Positions 24,630-39,301 of a DNA stretch of 64,000 nucleotides are shown piece after piece. The position numbers and the translations under genes are program-made. The notes under the pieces were generated by a model, which saw nothing but the letters and a program-made list of their open reading frames with translations, was not told the DNA's origin and searched no databases. Where the stretch lies: positions 141,104,091 to 141,168,090 of the forward strand of contig OY282560.1 in the NCBI GenBank assembly GCA_958295665.1, given 5' to 3'. Position 1 is the stretch's first letter, and every line of letters begins with the position of its first letter. Source of the DNA: Tipula vernalis (Eukaryota; Arthropoda; Insecta; Diptera; Tipulidae).

Positions 24630-25570
24630 TTATATGACTTACGTTTTCTCCATAATTAGTCCTATATGAAATTCAGTTTTCAAAAGGGATCGAGATTTCA
24701 AACTCCTTTCCGGAGCGTATAATCCAAGGTTCATTAATAAGAAGGAGCTATGGATATTGCCATTTAGAAGATCGGAAATAAAAATGGAGCCTGCTGAAGG
24801 CGAATTTCAAGTGGCTTAAGCTTTAAAGTTTTGAAACTATCGACATAAGAAGGAAGACCCCTAACGTTCTCCCACCGTGCCTTACGATAATCAAATTGGT
24901 GTGTTTTCCACGCATACAAATTGAGAATTTTTTTTTGTACCGTTTCGGTTCTACTAATATATATGACTAGTACAGTGGGGAGACTATACACGTGACGCTT
25001 ATTCAAGTTGCGAACGTACCAGATACTATTATAGCATGATAAAAACCTTTGGGTTATTGAACTCTTTCATGGTTCGTTTAAGAAATCCCAAAATGCTTTT
25101 GCTATTATCAAATCAACATACCGTTTCATTGAAAATGTTTGTGTAAACATGACTGCAAGATCTCTTACTTCAGTCACACAATTGGTGATAGGATCGTTTA
25201 AAAATAGCATAAAATAAGGGGTCCAAGATGGGAGCCCCGTTGAACACCCGAATGCACTTTAACCGGATTAGAAAAACTATCATTCTTTTTCACAAACTGC
25301 ACGCGTTCAGTAAGGTAAGAATCAATCCATTTTATAAATTTTGCTAAAATCAGTATAAATGACATCAAGTTGAGCCTTAACCTCAATCACCTCCAAATCA
25401 CGTTTCGAAAATTCTATTAAGTCCGTCACAGTAGATTTACCACAGACAAATCCATGTTCTTCAACTATATATCGACTTCGGTACGAAATAGATGTGGTCA
25501 CAAACAATTGATTCGAATAATTTAGGGATAGCTGATAGTATAGAAATGCCCCTTTGATTAGAGACATCGT
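24630..25570 (-). pseudogene. CR1/Jockey-like LINE RT fragment
   Basis: Minus-strand LINE polymerase. From 25470 down: HGFVCGKSTVTDLIEF (known HGFxxxRSTxTNLxxF block), LDVIYTDFSKIY (motif A with catalytic Asp, usually YTDFSKAFD), then FIKWIDSYLTERVQFVK and SGVQRGSHLGPLI (motif B, usually SGVPQGSHLGPLLF). The YxDD box is missing: the frame jumps to a later segment, VRDLAVMFTQTFSMKRYVD (usually DLGVxFDxxLSF) near 25160-25100. The C-terminal ETVQKKILNL...LKLKPLEIRL thumb block lies at about 24950-24790, and PSY..TLDYTLRKG near 24720 continues it. So about 100 residues around the active site are deleted. It sits inside the P-like transposase gene. Confidence 0.7.
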
Positions 25571-25579
25571 TCCTATTAC

Positions 25580-26330
25580 AAATCAAAATCTGTAACATGG
25601 TTTATTAGGCCCCTATTTGCACCTCCAAGATCAATGGTAATTGCCACAATAGTACATATAACCACATTCTCTAACAGATGTTACAATTTCGAATAAAATT
25701 AGCTTTGTCATTTTACAGTCAAATGATTTGGAAGTCAAATGAATAAAATATTGGCTGTTTCAACTTGCTCATTAAGCCTGTAATTACGAGTAACAAGTAC
25801 TTTGTAAAAACAAACTTGAATTAATGAAAAAAAATTACATATAACCCTCTTAATATTGCAAATTGGACGTAAGATGCGGGTTTTAAAGTTGTGTCTGATG
25901 CTTTGTCATAACCATAGAGTTTCCTAATTCTCATTTCATCAATGTTTAACACACGTAGTCTTTGTGCTTTATCTAGGATAAGTTTCTGCTTTCATAATCT
26001 TTGTCACCGGTTTCAAAATACCAGGTGATATTTCGATTTTATATGCCCAGCATTGAAGCGATCGAATGGAGGGAAGAGGGAATTTTTTTTTTGAAGAGTA
26101 ATTGATCTAGCTATGTCTTCTTCAGAACAATTCATTCTTTTACTAACATTTTTCAATTGAGCATGTTGTTTATTTAAATTTTCTAAATTTTCCTTAAGCC
26201 TTCTTCCACGTTTTTCAAAATACAGTTTTCTTGGCTTATAGTTTCTTTCTAAAAAACCGGAAAGTTTTGAAAAGGAACCATTAAAATTTATTTACTTAAG
26301 CAATTTTATCAAATAAAATAAAACGTACTA
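25580..26330 (-). pseudogene. P-element-like transposase, N-terminal and core part
   Basis: Minus strand. At about 26255-26170 a lysine/arginine-rich coiled segment (RNYKPRKLYFEKRGRRLKEN) is followed by SEEDIARSITL, the pre-catalytic region known from P/THAP9-type transposases. Near 25950-25850 comes VLNIDEMRIRKLYGYD and PASYVQFAILRGLY; this matches the family's xxFDEMxVxxxxxYD...PxxxxQVVxxRGL block with the first catalytic Asp. At about 25660-25590 CTIVAITIDLGGANRGLIN matches the second catalytic Asp region. An N-terminal THAP zinc finger is not recognisable; a possible intron lies near 26340-26280. The gene is then cut by the LINE at 25570. Family role: GTP-dependent cut-and-paste transposition in the nucleus. 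Dead copy. Confidence 0.65.
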
Positions 26331-26429
26331 GAACCTGCTCCTGAAAAATACAAATTTGGTTGAGGGCATTTTCAAATTCTTCAATCGGCTTTAAATTTAG
26401 TGAGTCGCTATTGTCTAGGTGTATCTATT

Positions 26430-29400
26430 TTCAAGAACATCATTGGTTTTTAAATAAACTTTTACGTTATTCGTAACTTATGTCAGAAAACGAAAGAAAA
26501 TGATTCAATTTCAAATAACTGTACACTCTGTTTACTATTGTACGTGCTTATGACGTAAAACCGCTCGGTAGAGAAATTTCAATAGGGCAGATATGCGAAT
26601 GGCGTAATCATTATTATTTGATTTGTGGTTGTAACGTTTATAAAAATTCTGAAATTTTCAGATTAAGCTCGTTATCCTGCTCGAGCTAAAATTAGCTACA
26701 TTTTTAACCCGGTCTCCAGATCTCTGCACGAAATGATAAATACTTTTAGATGATTATTTTGAAATTTGAAATTTTTTTTAAATTTTACGTCAAATTTATA
26801 TTAAAAATGTATCTGAGCTCGTTTAACTTTATAATGTAACTTCTATAAGTTCTTTCATGTCCGCCATCATTGTTCCTTGCCAAAAATCTAATAATTTTTT
26901 GCTATGTAGTTCAAGATGAAATTGAACACAATTGAACTTTTACATTTCTGAAATTTAATTTAGCGAATATATCATTATTGCGATGAATTCAGTTTTAGAA
27001 AGACTCTTTTGTTGGAAAAACGTTATTTATGGAGACGATAGATAATAAAAATCAATTAGAGGTTATATACCCCTTTTTCGAAATGACTGCAATACCAAAT
27101 ACAATACTAATACAGTTTCTACAGCCAAAATTCCGATGGATGAATGTTACCTCAGCAACCTCAACATTCCTCAAATACAATACACAATAGCGATGAATTT
27201 CACAATCTCATTTTATTCTTATATCCTATTTTTCCATAGTTCCGGAATTTTTCAAAATATACTTTCTAAAATTTAAATCCCTTTCTTTTAAATTTTGGAA
27301 ATATCGTTAATTAGATATCAAAAATAGTTTTATCAAATTAAAATTTCACTAAATACTTTATCGGAATTTAATATTTTTAAAAACGTTAAATTCTCAAATT
27401 TCAATATTTACATTTAAAAAGAATTAAATTCAAATTTACATTTCATGTTTATTGCAATTTAATTTTAAATCTACTGTAAATGGAAATCAAATTTAAATTA
27501 GGTTTACCATAATTCTACAAACCATCGTACTGCTTCCGCAACTGAATTATACAATTTGAAATGAAACGCAGGTAAAATATGGTTATTTTATTTTGAAAGA
27601 AAACAGTCACTCTCTCATCACACAAATTAGTTATACGTAACATTTTTGCCATTATGTCCAAATATCTACAACCAAAATTAATAATATTTCCACTAGATCT
27701 AAATATATCGCTCAACGAATCACGTAATCGATAAGTTAGAAAGACAAAACACAACTATCGAGAAAAGAAAGCAAAATTCCATATTCTTATATAAACCCAT
27801 TAATATTTTTTCTATTGTGTGGTCAATTTAACAATATTGTTTCATTAGATCGCTTTATAAAGAAGATAATATACAATACATCACAAATCAGAGCAATACA
27901 TCCTATAATGTGGGAAAAATAAAGCACCTTATTATTTAAAAAGTAAAATAATCGTGATCTTGTATGATATACAAAAACATCGTGTGTAAAAAGAGTACAA
28001 TTTAAAATTTTGAAAATTCTAAAATCGTAAGTGAAAGGTAAACTTTGAATATGTCTAAAATAAATTTGATCTCATTATTAATTAATCCTATAATAAAAAT
28101 ACTTATTTTTATTGAATTCGATAACATTTGGCATTGACTTTATGTAGCAAGAAGATGAAAAGAATAAAACTGTTTTTTAAATTATAGAAGGCGTGGTATA
28201 TGTAAATTTGAATTCTATTGTACGAGATGCGATAAAAAAATTCTACTATTAATATTTATGAAAATATGGAAAGTCAATTAAACTGGTATTTACAACGGGT
28301 TGGGTTGAGTCATTCTTATATATATATGTACGTTTTAAAAGCGACAAGAATTATAACTGTGGATTATCTTGGTAAATATTTTAGAATGGATACAGAGAAT
28401 AAGAGATAAAAGTACAGAGACATTAAAAATATCCCACACTCTTTAGCAAATTTCTCTTCAGTAAATAAAATGAAATTGCCTCCTCTCATAAATTTTATGT
28501 CTAAAATATTCCATATTTTGTTTTTTTTTCTGTAAATACGGTCAAAATATAAGCCTTTAATGTCAATACGAAATAATTAAATCATTTATCATAAAACCAC
28601 TCCGATTGTTAGCTATTTATAATTTTATTGTTTTGTATTATACCACATACCAAGATCAATTACAATTACTTTAGCTAAACGGACTTACAAATAATAGCAA
28701 AATAAATTGTGGTAATCATATTGTTAACAAGAAATGCCGGGAAAATGTTTGTGCTCACGACTCCTTGACAATATCGTACAACGTTTTCTTATAAAAATAT
28801 AAACGAGTAGATCCGGTTTTGTGCGCACATTTTTTTTTTATTATTTATACTAATTAACGATACAATTTATTACTGAATTAATGTAACAGTCGCATAGTAG
28901 TTAATAATATTAAATATATCAACGTGCGGGTGTGTAAATTATTTAAAACACAAAATCTATATTTACAATGACAGGTTATATTCCAATAATTTCAAATCAC
29001 TCAATTTTGATTTTATGCTAAATAATTTATCTGTTCAAAATAAATAAAATAAAATTATTTTTAGAAATAAAACAAAAACAGAAAATTGGTTGCACTTTCT
29101 CTAAGATAATAAAATTTTGTAAAAAAAAAAAAGAAATAAAAAAATTGGAAGTAAAGTAAGTTATAATTGAATTTTATTTTACATTTTATGCATCTTAAAA
29201 TTGCTGCAGGCGGAAAAAATTCACCATACACCTATTATGGATATATGAATGGATCAAGGTAAACTTTCATATAAATCCAACAAAAATAAAAATTACATTC
29301 AAAATTACCTTCAAGTTCAATTCATTTCTATTTTGTTGTAAAAATGTGTACACACAAATACAAACATTTGAATTTAACGACAGGTGGTAAATTCTGAATT

Positions 29401-29880
29401 GATCTTAAATAAATGTGTGAAATTTACATGAATTTATTAATTTGCGAACGAATGTGTTGAAAAATTTATTTCAACGCTGCAATATCCAATTTCTTGTTGA
29501 TTAATTACCAACAATTATAACCATGAACGTTTATAACCTTAACACTGAGTTATCGGTTTTAAATGAGTATATCCGTAAATAATCATATGAGCCGGGGGAC
29601 CACACAAACTTCCGAGTCATTGCTCCATTTGTATTTTCAAATAATTTTCATTAAACAACTTTGTACAAATTTTGGTAGCTAAGTATAAAGTAATTTTTAA
29701 CAAGAAACTATGGAATTTTAATTTTGAAAATACGGAAAATTTAAGAGAAAGAATTAAAACAATTTTGTAATATTGACAAAAAGTTTTGATTGATTGATTG
29801 GATTGTTCGACGAAGCTATAATCAGGACCGACCAGAGGAGGCCGGGCCTCACCGAACACTTAAGTATAACCAATAGTTAC
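26430..29880. other. AT-rich DNA, no gene seen
   Basis: No gene or clear repeat. Frames at 27515-27754 and 29617-29859 lack motifs. A segment at 29818-29860 (GACCGACCAGAGGAGGCCGG) is GC-rich relative to its surroundings but too short to classify. Confidence 0.5.
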
Positions 29881-29883
29881 TAA

Positions 29884-30523
29884 TTATTATTATTATTATT
29901 GGAGGGCCATGCGGGCAATCAGACACTTGCACTGCGACCTAAAAGATCTATTGTGTTGGCCCCTGCTAAATTATCCGTCCAGTAAATATTCAGGTTCTTA
30001 ATGAACCTGACAATACTGCCTCCCGGTACGTCATACATACTATCTAGGCTTATTGCTCGCCCTCCTAGATGTTTACTACAGCATGCAGTTCCGCACCTGA
30101 AGATCACCCAGCTTTACTACAGGAAGGCTAAATAAAACTGGAGGGTGCCTGGTATCCAGAGTCCGCATATTTTGGGCTGATTAACCTATTAGCCATTCAT
30201 CCTTCGGCATATGCTGTTCCACCTTAGATTAGGGTTTTTTGTCAAGGTTTTCTCGTTTACCGCCGTACTTTAGCCTGTGCCAAATGGCCAAAAATGTGCC
30301 AAGTAGCCTTAGTTACCAGTGGTTGCCACGAGGAGGCAGTATGTACACTTGCGAATTGGGAACAGGTTACCCCTTACACAATTGTACCCATCACGCAGCT
30401 GCCTAATGACAAGACCAAAACAGCTCACGTGATGCGCACCCTACTGGAAGGTTACGGAGCTGGTACATTAATCTACTCAACTTTGATACCCCCCCCCCCC
30501 CACCCCCCCACCCAATAGACGCC
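29884..30523 (-). mobile_element. Truncated LINE-like retroposon with (AAT)n tail
   Basis: A GC-richer island of about 640 bp in AT-rich DNA. Its low-coordinate end is an (ATT)n run at 29884-29900, that is an (AAT)n tail on the minus strand. It is flanked by ACCAATAGTTACTAA at about 29869 and CCAATAGTTAGTAA at about 30521, a probable target duplication of 14 bp or so with one mismatch. On the minus strand KHLGGRAISLDSMYD and IVRFIKNLNI (about 30070-29960) resemble the last ORF2 residues of I/LOA/R1-type LINEs (HxLGxxxxxLxxL...LxFIxxxxI). I infer a 5'-truncated LINE; a SINE is the alternative. Confidence 0.6.
30488..30514 (+). repeat. Poly-C tract
   Basis: Fourteen or so consecutive C followed by ACCCCCCCACCC, at the high-coordinate (5') edge of the retroposon at 29884-30523. 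Such G/C runs are rare in this AT-rich window. It may reflect non-templated addition at the 5' junction or a simple-repeat expansion. Confidence 0.9.
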
Positions 30524-30830
30524 AAACCACCAATAGTTAGTAACACAATGAAAATATATTTATAAGCTACTTTTATGATGTATTAAAAATGAAAACTGCA
30601 TTCTGAAATAGCTTTTACAGTTTACTGAATCCTATTTCTGGTACTTCTGAAAATCGTATACTCACACACAGAAAAATTTGTCACATTATTTCGAAGAAGT
30701 TCAAGAAGATTTCTTTATGGTTTTCATCCAAAAAGACAAGCTTATTAAAACAAAAAGGAAAATCTATTTAAATATTTAATATGAAATCCACATTAAAGCA
30801 AAATGATTTCTTTTTGATAATTTCATTTGA

Positions 30831-30909
30831 CATCGTTTTAAAATAATAAGAATTCCATTTATTTATACATATTATAAATAAATGGAATTCTTATTATTTT
30901 AAAACGATG
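30831..30909. repeat. Perfect 79-bp palindrome
   Basis: Two 37-bp arms (CATCGTTTTAAAATAATAAG onward to TTTATA) around a 5-bp CATAT centre, with no mismatch by eye. Each arm contains the AAAATAATAAG motif also found near the other end of the CACTA-like element, so it is probably a head-to-head pair of subterminal transposase-binding repeats. It could extrude a cruciform. Confidence 0.95.
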
Positions 30910-31162
30910 AACTATTCAAATTAAAAAAATATCTTATTAGATTGATTGGACCTATCTGTTTATTTTTAATAAAGTTCTCTTCTTATTTTCATCGATGTTC
31001 TGAGGTAAAAATAAAAAATCGTAATATCGAGTCAAATTAATAATATGTATTTCATTATTATTTATTTAGAGTTCACATTTTTATTAAATATTTATGATAT
31101 TAATACATAAATTTCTTAAAAACTAAAATTTAAATTTATTATATACATTAATTCAACATTTA

Positions 31163-33584
31163 CTAATATAATTTTAATCGTAATAGCTTAAGGCCATTAT
31201 TTATTAAGTTAAAATGTACAGGAGGGCCATCAAAATTTTCAAACTTCAATAATTTAAATTTGTCTGTTACATTTCCAACTACCAACGATTGAAAGTGTTC
31301 AGAAATTCTAAGGTTTTGCCATTTAACGCAAACAGCTATAGGCATTTGATCTTCTAATAAAATTATATCAATAAGTTCAAATATTTCAGTAATTTTAATA
31401 TTGTTTGTAATAGTAAAAATTTGTCCAATTTTACATACAGTTCCTCTAAAAGAAATTATCTTAGTTCGTAATTTTGGAAAATTATTTGTGGCTAAATCAT
31501 TGTTTTGTAATTTATCAAAATATGAGCACTGATTAAATTCAAAATTTTCAGTTGGACTAATGACGACAAACTCTTTTTGAAAAAAATTGTTACAAAATAT
31601 TTGATTTGAAAATTTGAGAGATGCTTTAGTCGCTAATGTAAGAGGAATGTTAACTCTCGATGTAATATTTCTGGCATATTTTTTGTGATTTTGGTGTTCC
31701 GCTTCAAAGCGAAAGCACCATAAATATTTTAGCGGTCCAAGCTGTCTAATCACCGTTGAATAATGTACCAAATTATGAAATTTTGGTTTTAATTTTTCAT
31801 CAAATAAATTTTGATACATTTCATTGTGTGTTTGTACGAGAGATTCTAATTGCGAAAGAGTTTCTTCGTCGAATTTCGGTAAAAGTAAAATATCAATTAA
31901 TTTAACAAGAAGTATCAAAAATTTATAGACTTCATCGTCATAGTCAATTAAATCACCAATAATCAAGAGTATAAAATGCATCAGGGTTTTCATTTGTCTA
32001 GCATTAATTTTAAAAGTAGTATTTAGAATATGATTTTTTTGTATGGGTAAACAAATATTTTTAATTTCAATATCCCCATATGCAAACATTTGTTTCCGGT
32101 AATTGAATACCTCCAAAGTTATTATTTTTTTTTTGTAAATTAAGTAATTTAAAATATTAGACAAATCATATTTACATATTCCTAAATACACGTCATGCAT
32201 TATATCGCAGGCAATATTTTTTGTAGCGTGGAAATATTTTAATGAATTGAATACACACACTTCATTTATTCCAGTTTCCTGTACGTTGTTTTGTAAACTA
32301 TCGACTGTATAATTTTCCTCGTTACGCATAAATTCATTAAACTGAATACAATCTTGCCTAATCTGAGATTTGTTCCTTTTGCATATTCTGCAAGAAAATT
32401 TTGATGAAAATGATTTTACATACCCTAAAATAGTGTTCAGTCCTAAATTATCTCCTAAGATCTGAGCTAATTTAAATTGTAAAACTTTTGGTCCACTATT
32501 GGTTTGAATTTTGATTCCCTCTGATTCGAGTAATGTGAAAACATCGATAAGCGGTTTTAGAGCCAGTTTCCACCCATATTGATTCAAATCGGATGTTTTA
32601 ATAAATCCTGCTACAAATATGTTATTTAATTTTCCAATTTGGAAATTTGGAATCACCGGGAAACTGTAATACATGCCACATATTTTATGGCGACCTGATT
32701 TGGACCCTAGAGGGTCATTTATTTCGAAGTCATCCGTGTATAAAAATATGGGCAGCATTTGTTTTTCTTCTTCAGAATTTAAAAATGGCCAATATTCACC
32801 ATTAATAAAATTACAAATTTTATTTGATTTTAACATATTGTTATAATTTTGAATGGTTTCTTCGAAAACTAATGGTGACTCAAAATATTTTTGAATTTGA
32901 AAAGAAATATCAGTGAGACATCCTTCTGTTTTGCAAATTTCTAAGGTAGGGGTATAGTTGAAAATTACTTCTGAGATTTCATCATCGATAATAAAAGTTT
33001 TAGGTGGACGACACATCACATTCTTCCAAATATTTAAGAAATTTATATTCAGATTTTATATCAATAAACGGATTTAGAATTAGTTTGGAAATATTTTCGT
33101 TAATATTATTACACGATACTGATTGCTCCAATAAAGTATGTATAGGTTTCATAATATACTGTAAAACCATATCCTCAATTTCAATAACAACTTTACGTGA
33201 GAATTGGGGATGTTCATGTAATTTTAAAATAAATTTTGTAACTGACAGTTTAAATTCACTAATTAAGTTTTGAATATCATTAGTATGCGGCTCAAGAGAC
33301 TCGGTAATAACACTTGACAATTGATTATAAGAAATTTTCGACAGTGACGGTGAATAATTTTCTAAAACAATATTTGTATCTTTGCTGCTGTATGTAAAAT
33401 CAGACTCGTGTTTTTTTAAATGTTTTTTAAAAGAATGAATATTTTGAAACTTCTGTCTGCAATTTAGCTGTTTACATTTAAATTTATAAATATTAGGTAA
33501 TCCATGGAATACTTCTAGGTGCTGTATTAATTGGTTAAGCGAATGAGTTGCATATTCACATAAAAAGCAAATTAGCATGACCAT
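31163..33584 (-). pseudogene. C2H2-finger TNP2-like transposase (about 800 aa)
   Basis: Two overlapping frames (33584-33000 and 33019-31163) join by one frameshift near 33010. The N-terminal part begins at 33584 with two C2H2 fingers: CFLCEYATHSLNQLIQHLEV with H, and CKQLNCRQKFQNIHSFKKHL with H. The long part reads MLPIFLYTDDFEINDPLGS (a DD motif, candidate first catalytic Asp), KICGMYYSFPVIPN, AQILGDNLGLNTILGYVKSF (GDN), then CRICKRNKSQ, FHATKNIACDIMHDVYLGI (DxMHD) and LGPLKYLWCFRFEAEHQNHK (acidic E within FEAEH), followed by a beta-rich C-terminus. This order matches uncharacterised transposase-like proteins of animal CACTA-type elements. The 618-residue frame has no internal stop. The GTG used by the upstream end of this frame is not a real start. 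Likely nuclear, binding the element ends through its fingers and cutting DNA. Confidence 0.7.
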
Positions 33585-33683
33585 ATTAATGTATTGGTTG
33601 TTTTAGTTTATTAATAATATTAGCAACGGCAGAAAATTCTTCGGATTTTAGATCGAAAAAGTATTGTTCCAAAAAAATGTATG

Positions 33684-35953
<2,270 letters not shown>

Positions 35954-36516
35954 CGTTATTACAATAAAATAAACGTATACTAATTGTACCCTTGTAGTTT
36001 TTTAAATTATTATTGAGTTAACAAATTTTTTAAACACAAATTCACGTATACACAATTAACCACGTTCAAACCACTTTAGAAAAATTTCTGTAATGAATGA
36101 TTTATGATTTTTTATTTTTTGTTGTACGATCATATTTCGATTATCTCCGAATCTACGAATTATTTTTTTTTCGTACCAATGCACATTTATACACATTTAT
36201 TATATGTAAATCTATTTAAATTTATAAGGAAATCTATTAACTATGAAAATATTGCGCAGTACCGAAATTATTAATAGGATTTCTGAATTAATATAATAAG
36301 AAAACCATATTTTAATAAATGGTTAATCAGAAGTCATTTTTTTTCAAAAAGGAAAACTATTAAAATAATAAGTAGTTTTTTCTATTTAAAATAATAAGAT
36401 TGAAATGTAAAATTAAGAGGAGTTTTCATTTAATTCTAAGATTCTATAATATGCTATAATATTTTTATATTCATATGGTTATCTTATTAAATTTATGTGG
36501 CATATTTTTTTCAGTG

Positions 36517-37124
36517 CATAATTAATTTAAATTTAACTTACGTTATAAGCAACAGTAGCTCAGAGGCAGGCTATTTATTTAAAAGATTTACATCACATTG
36601 GTCACTGTTGGAACTTAGACGCTATATTACAAGGAATTATAGTTAGTATTACTAGTTAACAAAAAAATTGATTATTATTGATGTAATCGCTTTTTACACA
36701 TACCAAAATCGAAGGATGGGAAAGGCCTATTAATATTCAAAAATCGACCCGGTTTCAGACATCTAGATAAGTAGTTTTTAATTTTTTGCTAGAAGTGTAT
36801 ATGGTAAAATAGCGATCACAGGCCGACAAAATTTTTAAACAATAAAGATTATTCAATTATTATTAAATGATACTTCGAAAATTATTTAAAGTTTTAATCC
36901 CTGAAACAAACATAAAAAATAAATTAAATTAGAAATTAATTCATAAATTAACTTCTCAGTAAAACAAAGAAAATATGTTAATATATCTAAAAACTAATTA
37001 AAGTTTAAATATTGCTGTATAATTTTTGTTGTAAATTCAACCAAAACTCTGGAACGGATTCTAAATCTGAATTAACCTCGAACATAACTCTGAAACCTCC
37101 TATTATACCCTTGATTTCATGAAA
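36517..37124. other. AT-rich DNA between elements
   Basis: Nothing recognisable in about 600 bp between the CACTA-like element and the tandem array at 37125. Confidence 0.5.
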
Positions 37125-37213
37125 TTTGCTCGAAAAACATTTGCTCGAAAAACATTTTCTCGAAAAACATTTGCTCGATCATATTTGCTCGAACAACAAT
37201 TACTCGAACGTCA
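37125..37213 (+). repeat. 15-bp tandem array
   Basis: Six units of about 15 bp with consensus TTTGCTCGAAAAACA, the last two more diverged. It lies about 340 bp beyond the end of the MULE transposase pseudogene at 37553-38668, and a lone similar piece (TTTGCTCGAGAACTATT) occurs near 37494. The second MULE in this window has comparable tandem repeats in its inverted ends, so this may be one terminus of the first MULE. No inverted partner was found on the other side. Confidence 0.85.
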
Positions 37214-37552
37214 TTTCTGGTAAAATTAATAATCGACAAATTTTCGATTGTTAATTTTTCCAGAAAATGATTTTTGAATATTAATTAAATGTTATTTCTT
37301 TTTTAACCTTTTTATAGATTTTTCATTAAATATTTAATTTTTTTTGGTTACTTATATAATACAGTATTGTATGCAATTGCAGTTAAATGATTGTGATTTC
37401 CATAATTGAATATTTCTCAGCAACATTTTTCGATTCTTTTATCTAAATCCCGATATTTTGGGTGTTTTGGAGGCATTGGAGTTCCAGCAAGAATTTGCTC
37501 GAGAACTATTTCATTTTTTGATTGTTCTAGTTGAATTTTTTCAAAAAAAAAA

Positions 37553-38668
37553 TTAACAGATGCATCCATTATGCCAACCTTCAATGCAGTTATTTGTTCG
37601 AGCGGAATCTTCTAGTGTTGCAGCATAAACAATGCACGATTCAATACAATACCTGGGATTGCGCCTACCAGTTTCATTTTTAGACCGCACATCAAATCTG
37701 CCGATATAATTATCCTCAAAATAATCCAATATTTCATTAGCTTCTTCTGGGATAACATTGATTTCAGTTAAAGATTGGAAAGCGTTAATAATATCGGCCG
37801 GCGGCACAAATGCAACTGATAAATTCATACGAATTTTATGAGCGAACACTGCATCCTGGTCATATTGAGCTTTTAAGCCCACCTAACATATTTTGCGATA
37901 TAAACTCTGGCCTAAATGAAAGAAGCAAAATTTTTGTTGAGCATCAGGAAAAGATACGGAAACTGCGTTTATAATAGCTTGTTCAAAATCTGACATTAAA
38001 TGCAATGGTTTTAAATAAATATTTAACAATTTTAACTGTTCGAATGATCTTTTGTATGATTCAGTTAATTAAAAATACAAATACACTAATGGTAAAGATT
38101 GCTTTTCTTTTATCCCATGTATGGTAAAAAGTTTGAGAGATTGCGCCAAAAAATTAAAATTTCGTTGGGTCGAGAATATCAAAATTCGAGTTTCGGTAGG
38201 CCCTAAATCGTACAGCAAAAATGGATCACCCTGAAGAGTAACATTACATTTTTCTTGTATAATTAAATCAATTAACGATTTCGGAATAACAGCATTTCCT
38301 TGTCCTTGTCTGTGAATTGTGCGCTACATGGACGGAATAGACGGCATATGGATTCTCACTGGATTATTTATGGCAACAGTCGATTCAGCAATAATATGTT
38401 GTATATTTATATTTGTAGATAGTGCTCTCTTTTTAATTTCAGTAAGGGTTTTTCTAACACCAATATTTGCTGAATTACCAGCATGATTATGCTCTCCAAT
38501 TTTCTTTATAATAACATCACCTTTGGTATTAATTCGTGCTTTACATCGATTTTGCTGATTTTTCGTGCATACCCAGTACGTAACATCATTATGGTGTTTA
38601 TTTTTAATAAATACATAACCATCTACTAGGAAGCAAGGCTTATTTTTTGTTGTTTTTAAATTATCCAT
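37553..38668 (-). pseudogene. FLYWCH-type MULE transposase pseudogene
   Basis: Mutator-like transposase on the minus strand. The start is best placed at 38668 (MDNLKTTK); the frame extending to 38731 comes from an adjacent MITE. Residues 10-60 form a FLYWCH zinc finger: PCFLVDGYVFIKNKHHNDVT, YWVCTKNQQNRCKARI, GEHNHAG. A second frame (about 38330-37880) has ETRILIFSTQRNFNFLAQ, FTIHGIKEKQSLPLVYLYF, SDFEQAIINAVSVSFPDAQ (second catalytic Asp) and KFCFFHLGQSLYRKI (CxxHxxQ-like). The C-terminus (37882-37553) has AFVPPADIINAFQSL, YFEDNYIGRF and ARTNNCIEGWHNG. All are hallmarks of MULE/FLYWCH proteins. The first catalytic segment (DGTF) is deleted and there are stops and frameshifts. The family catalyses cut-and-paste transposition. 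Confidence 0.75.
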
Positions 38669-38672
38669 ACTG

Positions 38673-39301
38673 GGGGTCAATTCTCGTTCCATGAAAAGTA
38701 AAATGAAAAGTATTTTCAGTGAGAAATACACATTTCCGATTCATGTTCCTTGAGAAGGAAAAAAATGACGTCAAAATCTTTTCATATGAATAAAACTTTC
38801 TCACCGACCATTTTGGCGGTGAGAACATCATAAATATGGAAATAAAATTCTATAAAAACTAAATTTGTATTTTTACCATTAAATGTGCATTGAAACTATA
38901 ATATTAAAAACTATTCCGTTTATTTAAGAAAAGCCTCCAAATAATTAATTTAGTTAAGTTTTAAAAATAATTTGGTCAATTTTATAATTTACTTTATATT
39001 TTGACAGCCAATGACAAAAACTGATTAAGTAAATCTACTTTATCATTTATTTAGCTAATATTTAAACCAATTGTTGTATCAGCTAGCGGAAATATACATG
39101 AAACTCGAAAAAATATGTGTTTACAGTGTAGCTTATTATGGAAATAACTTATTCAGCGTTTTTCTCACGATTCTTTTTCATTTGGACATCGAGAATCGCT
39201 TATTGTCGTTGTGTGAAATGTTATAAATGAAAAAGACTTGATGGAATCAAAATGAAAACTTTTTTTTCATTAGGTTTTTTCATAGAACGAGAATTGACCC
39301 C
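38673..39301. mobile_element. MITE with GGGGTCAATTCTCG ends
   Basis: Inverted ends GGGGTCAATTCTCGTTC at 38673 and its complement ending at 39301, flanked on both sides by CTG (38670-38672 and 39302-39304), a 3-bp target duplication. Length 629 bp, no coding capacity. It inserted a few bases upstream of the ATG of the FLYWCH MULE gene and gives two false frames reading ERELTP in opposite directions. G-rich ends and a 3-bp duplication would fit a PIF/Harbinger- or CACTA-type non-autonomous element. Confidence 0.8.

Noticed and set aside
30294..30518. 74-residue plus-strand frame ending in a proline run
   Set aside because: The prolines come from the poly-C tract and the frame is antisense to the retroposon.
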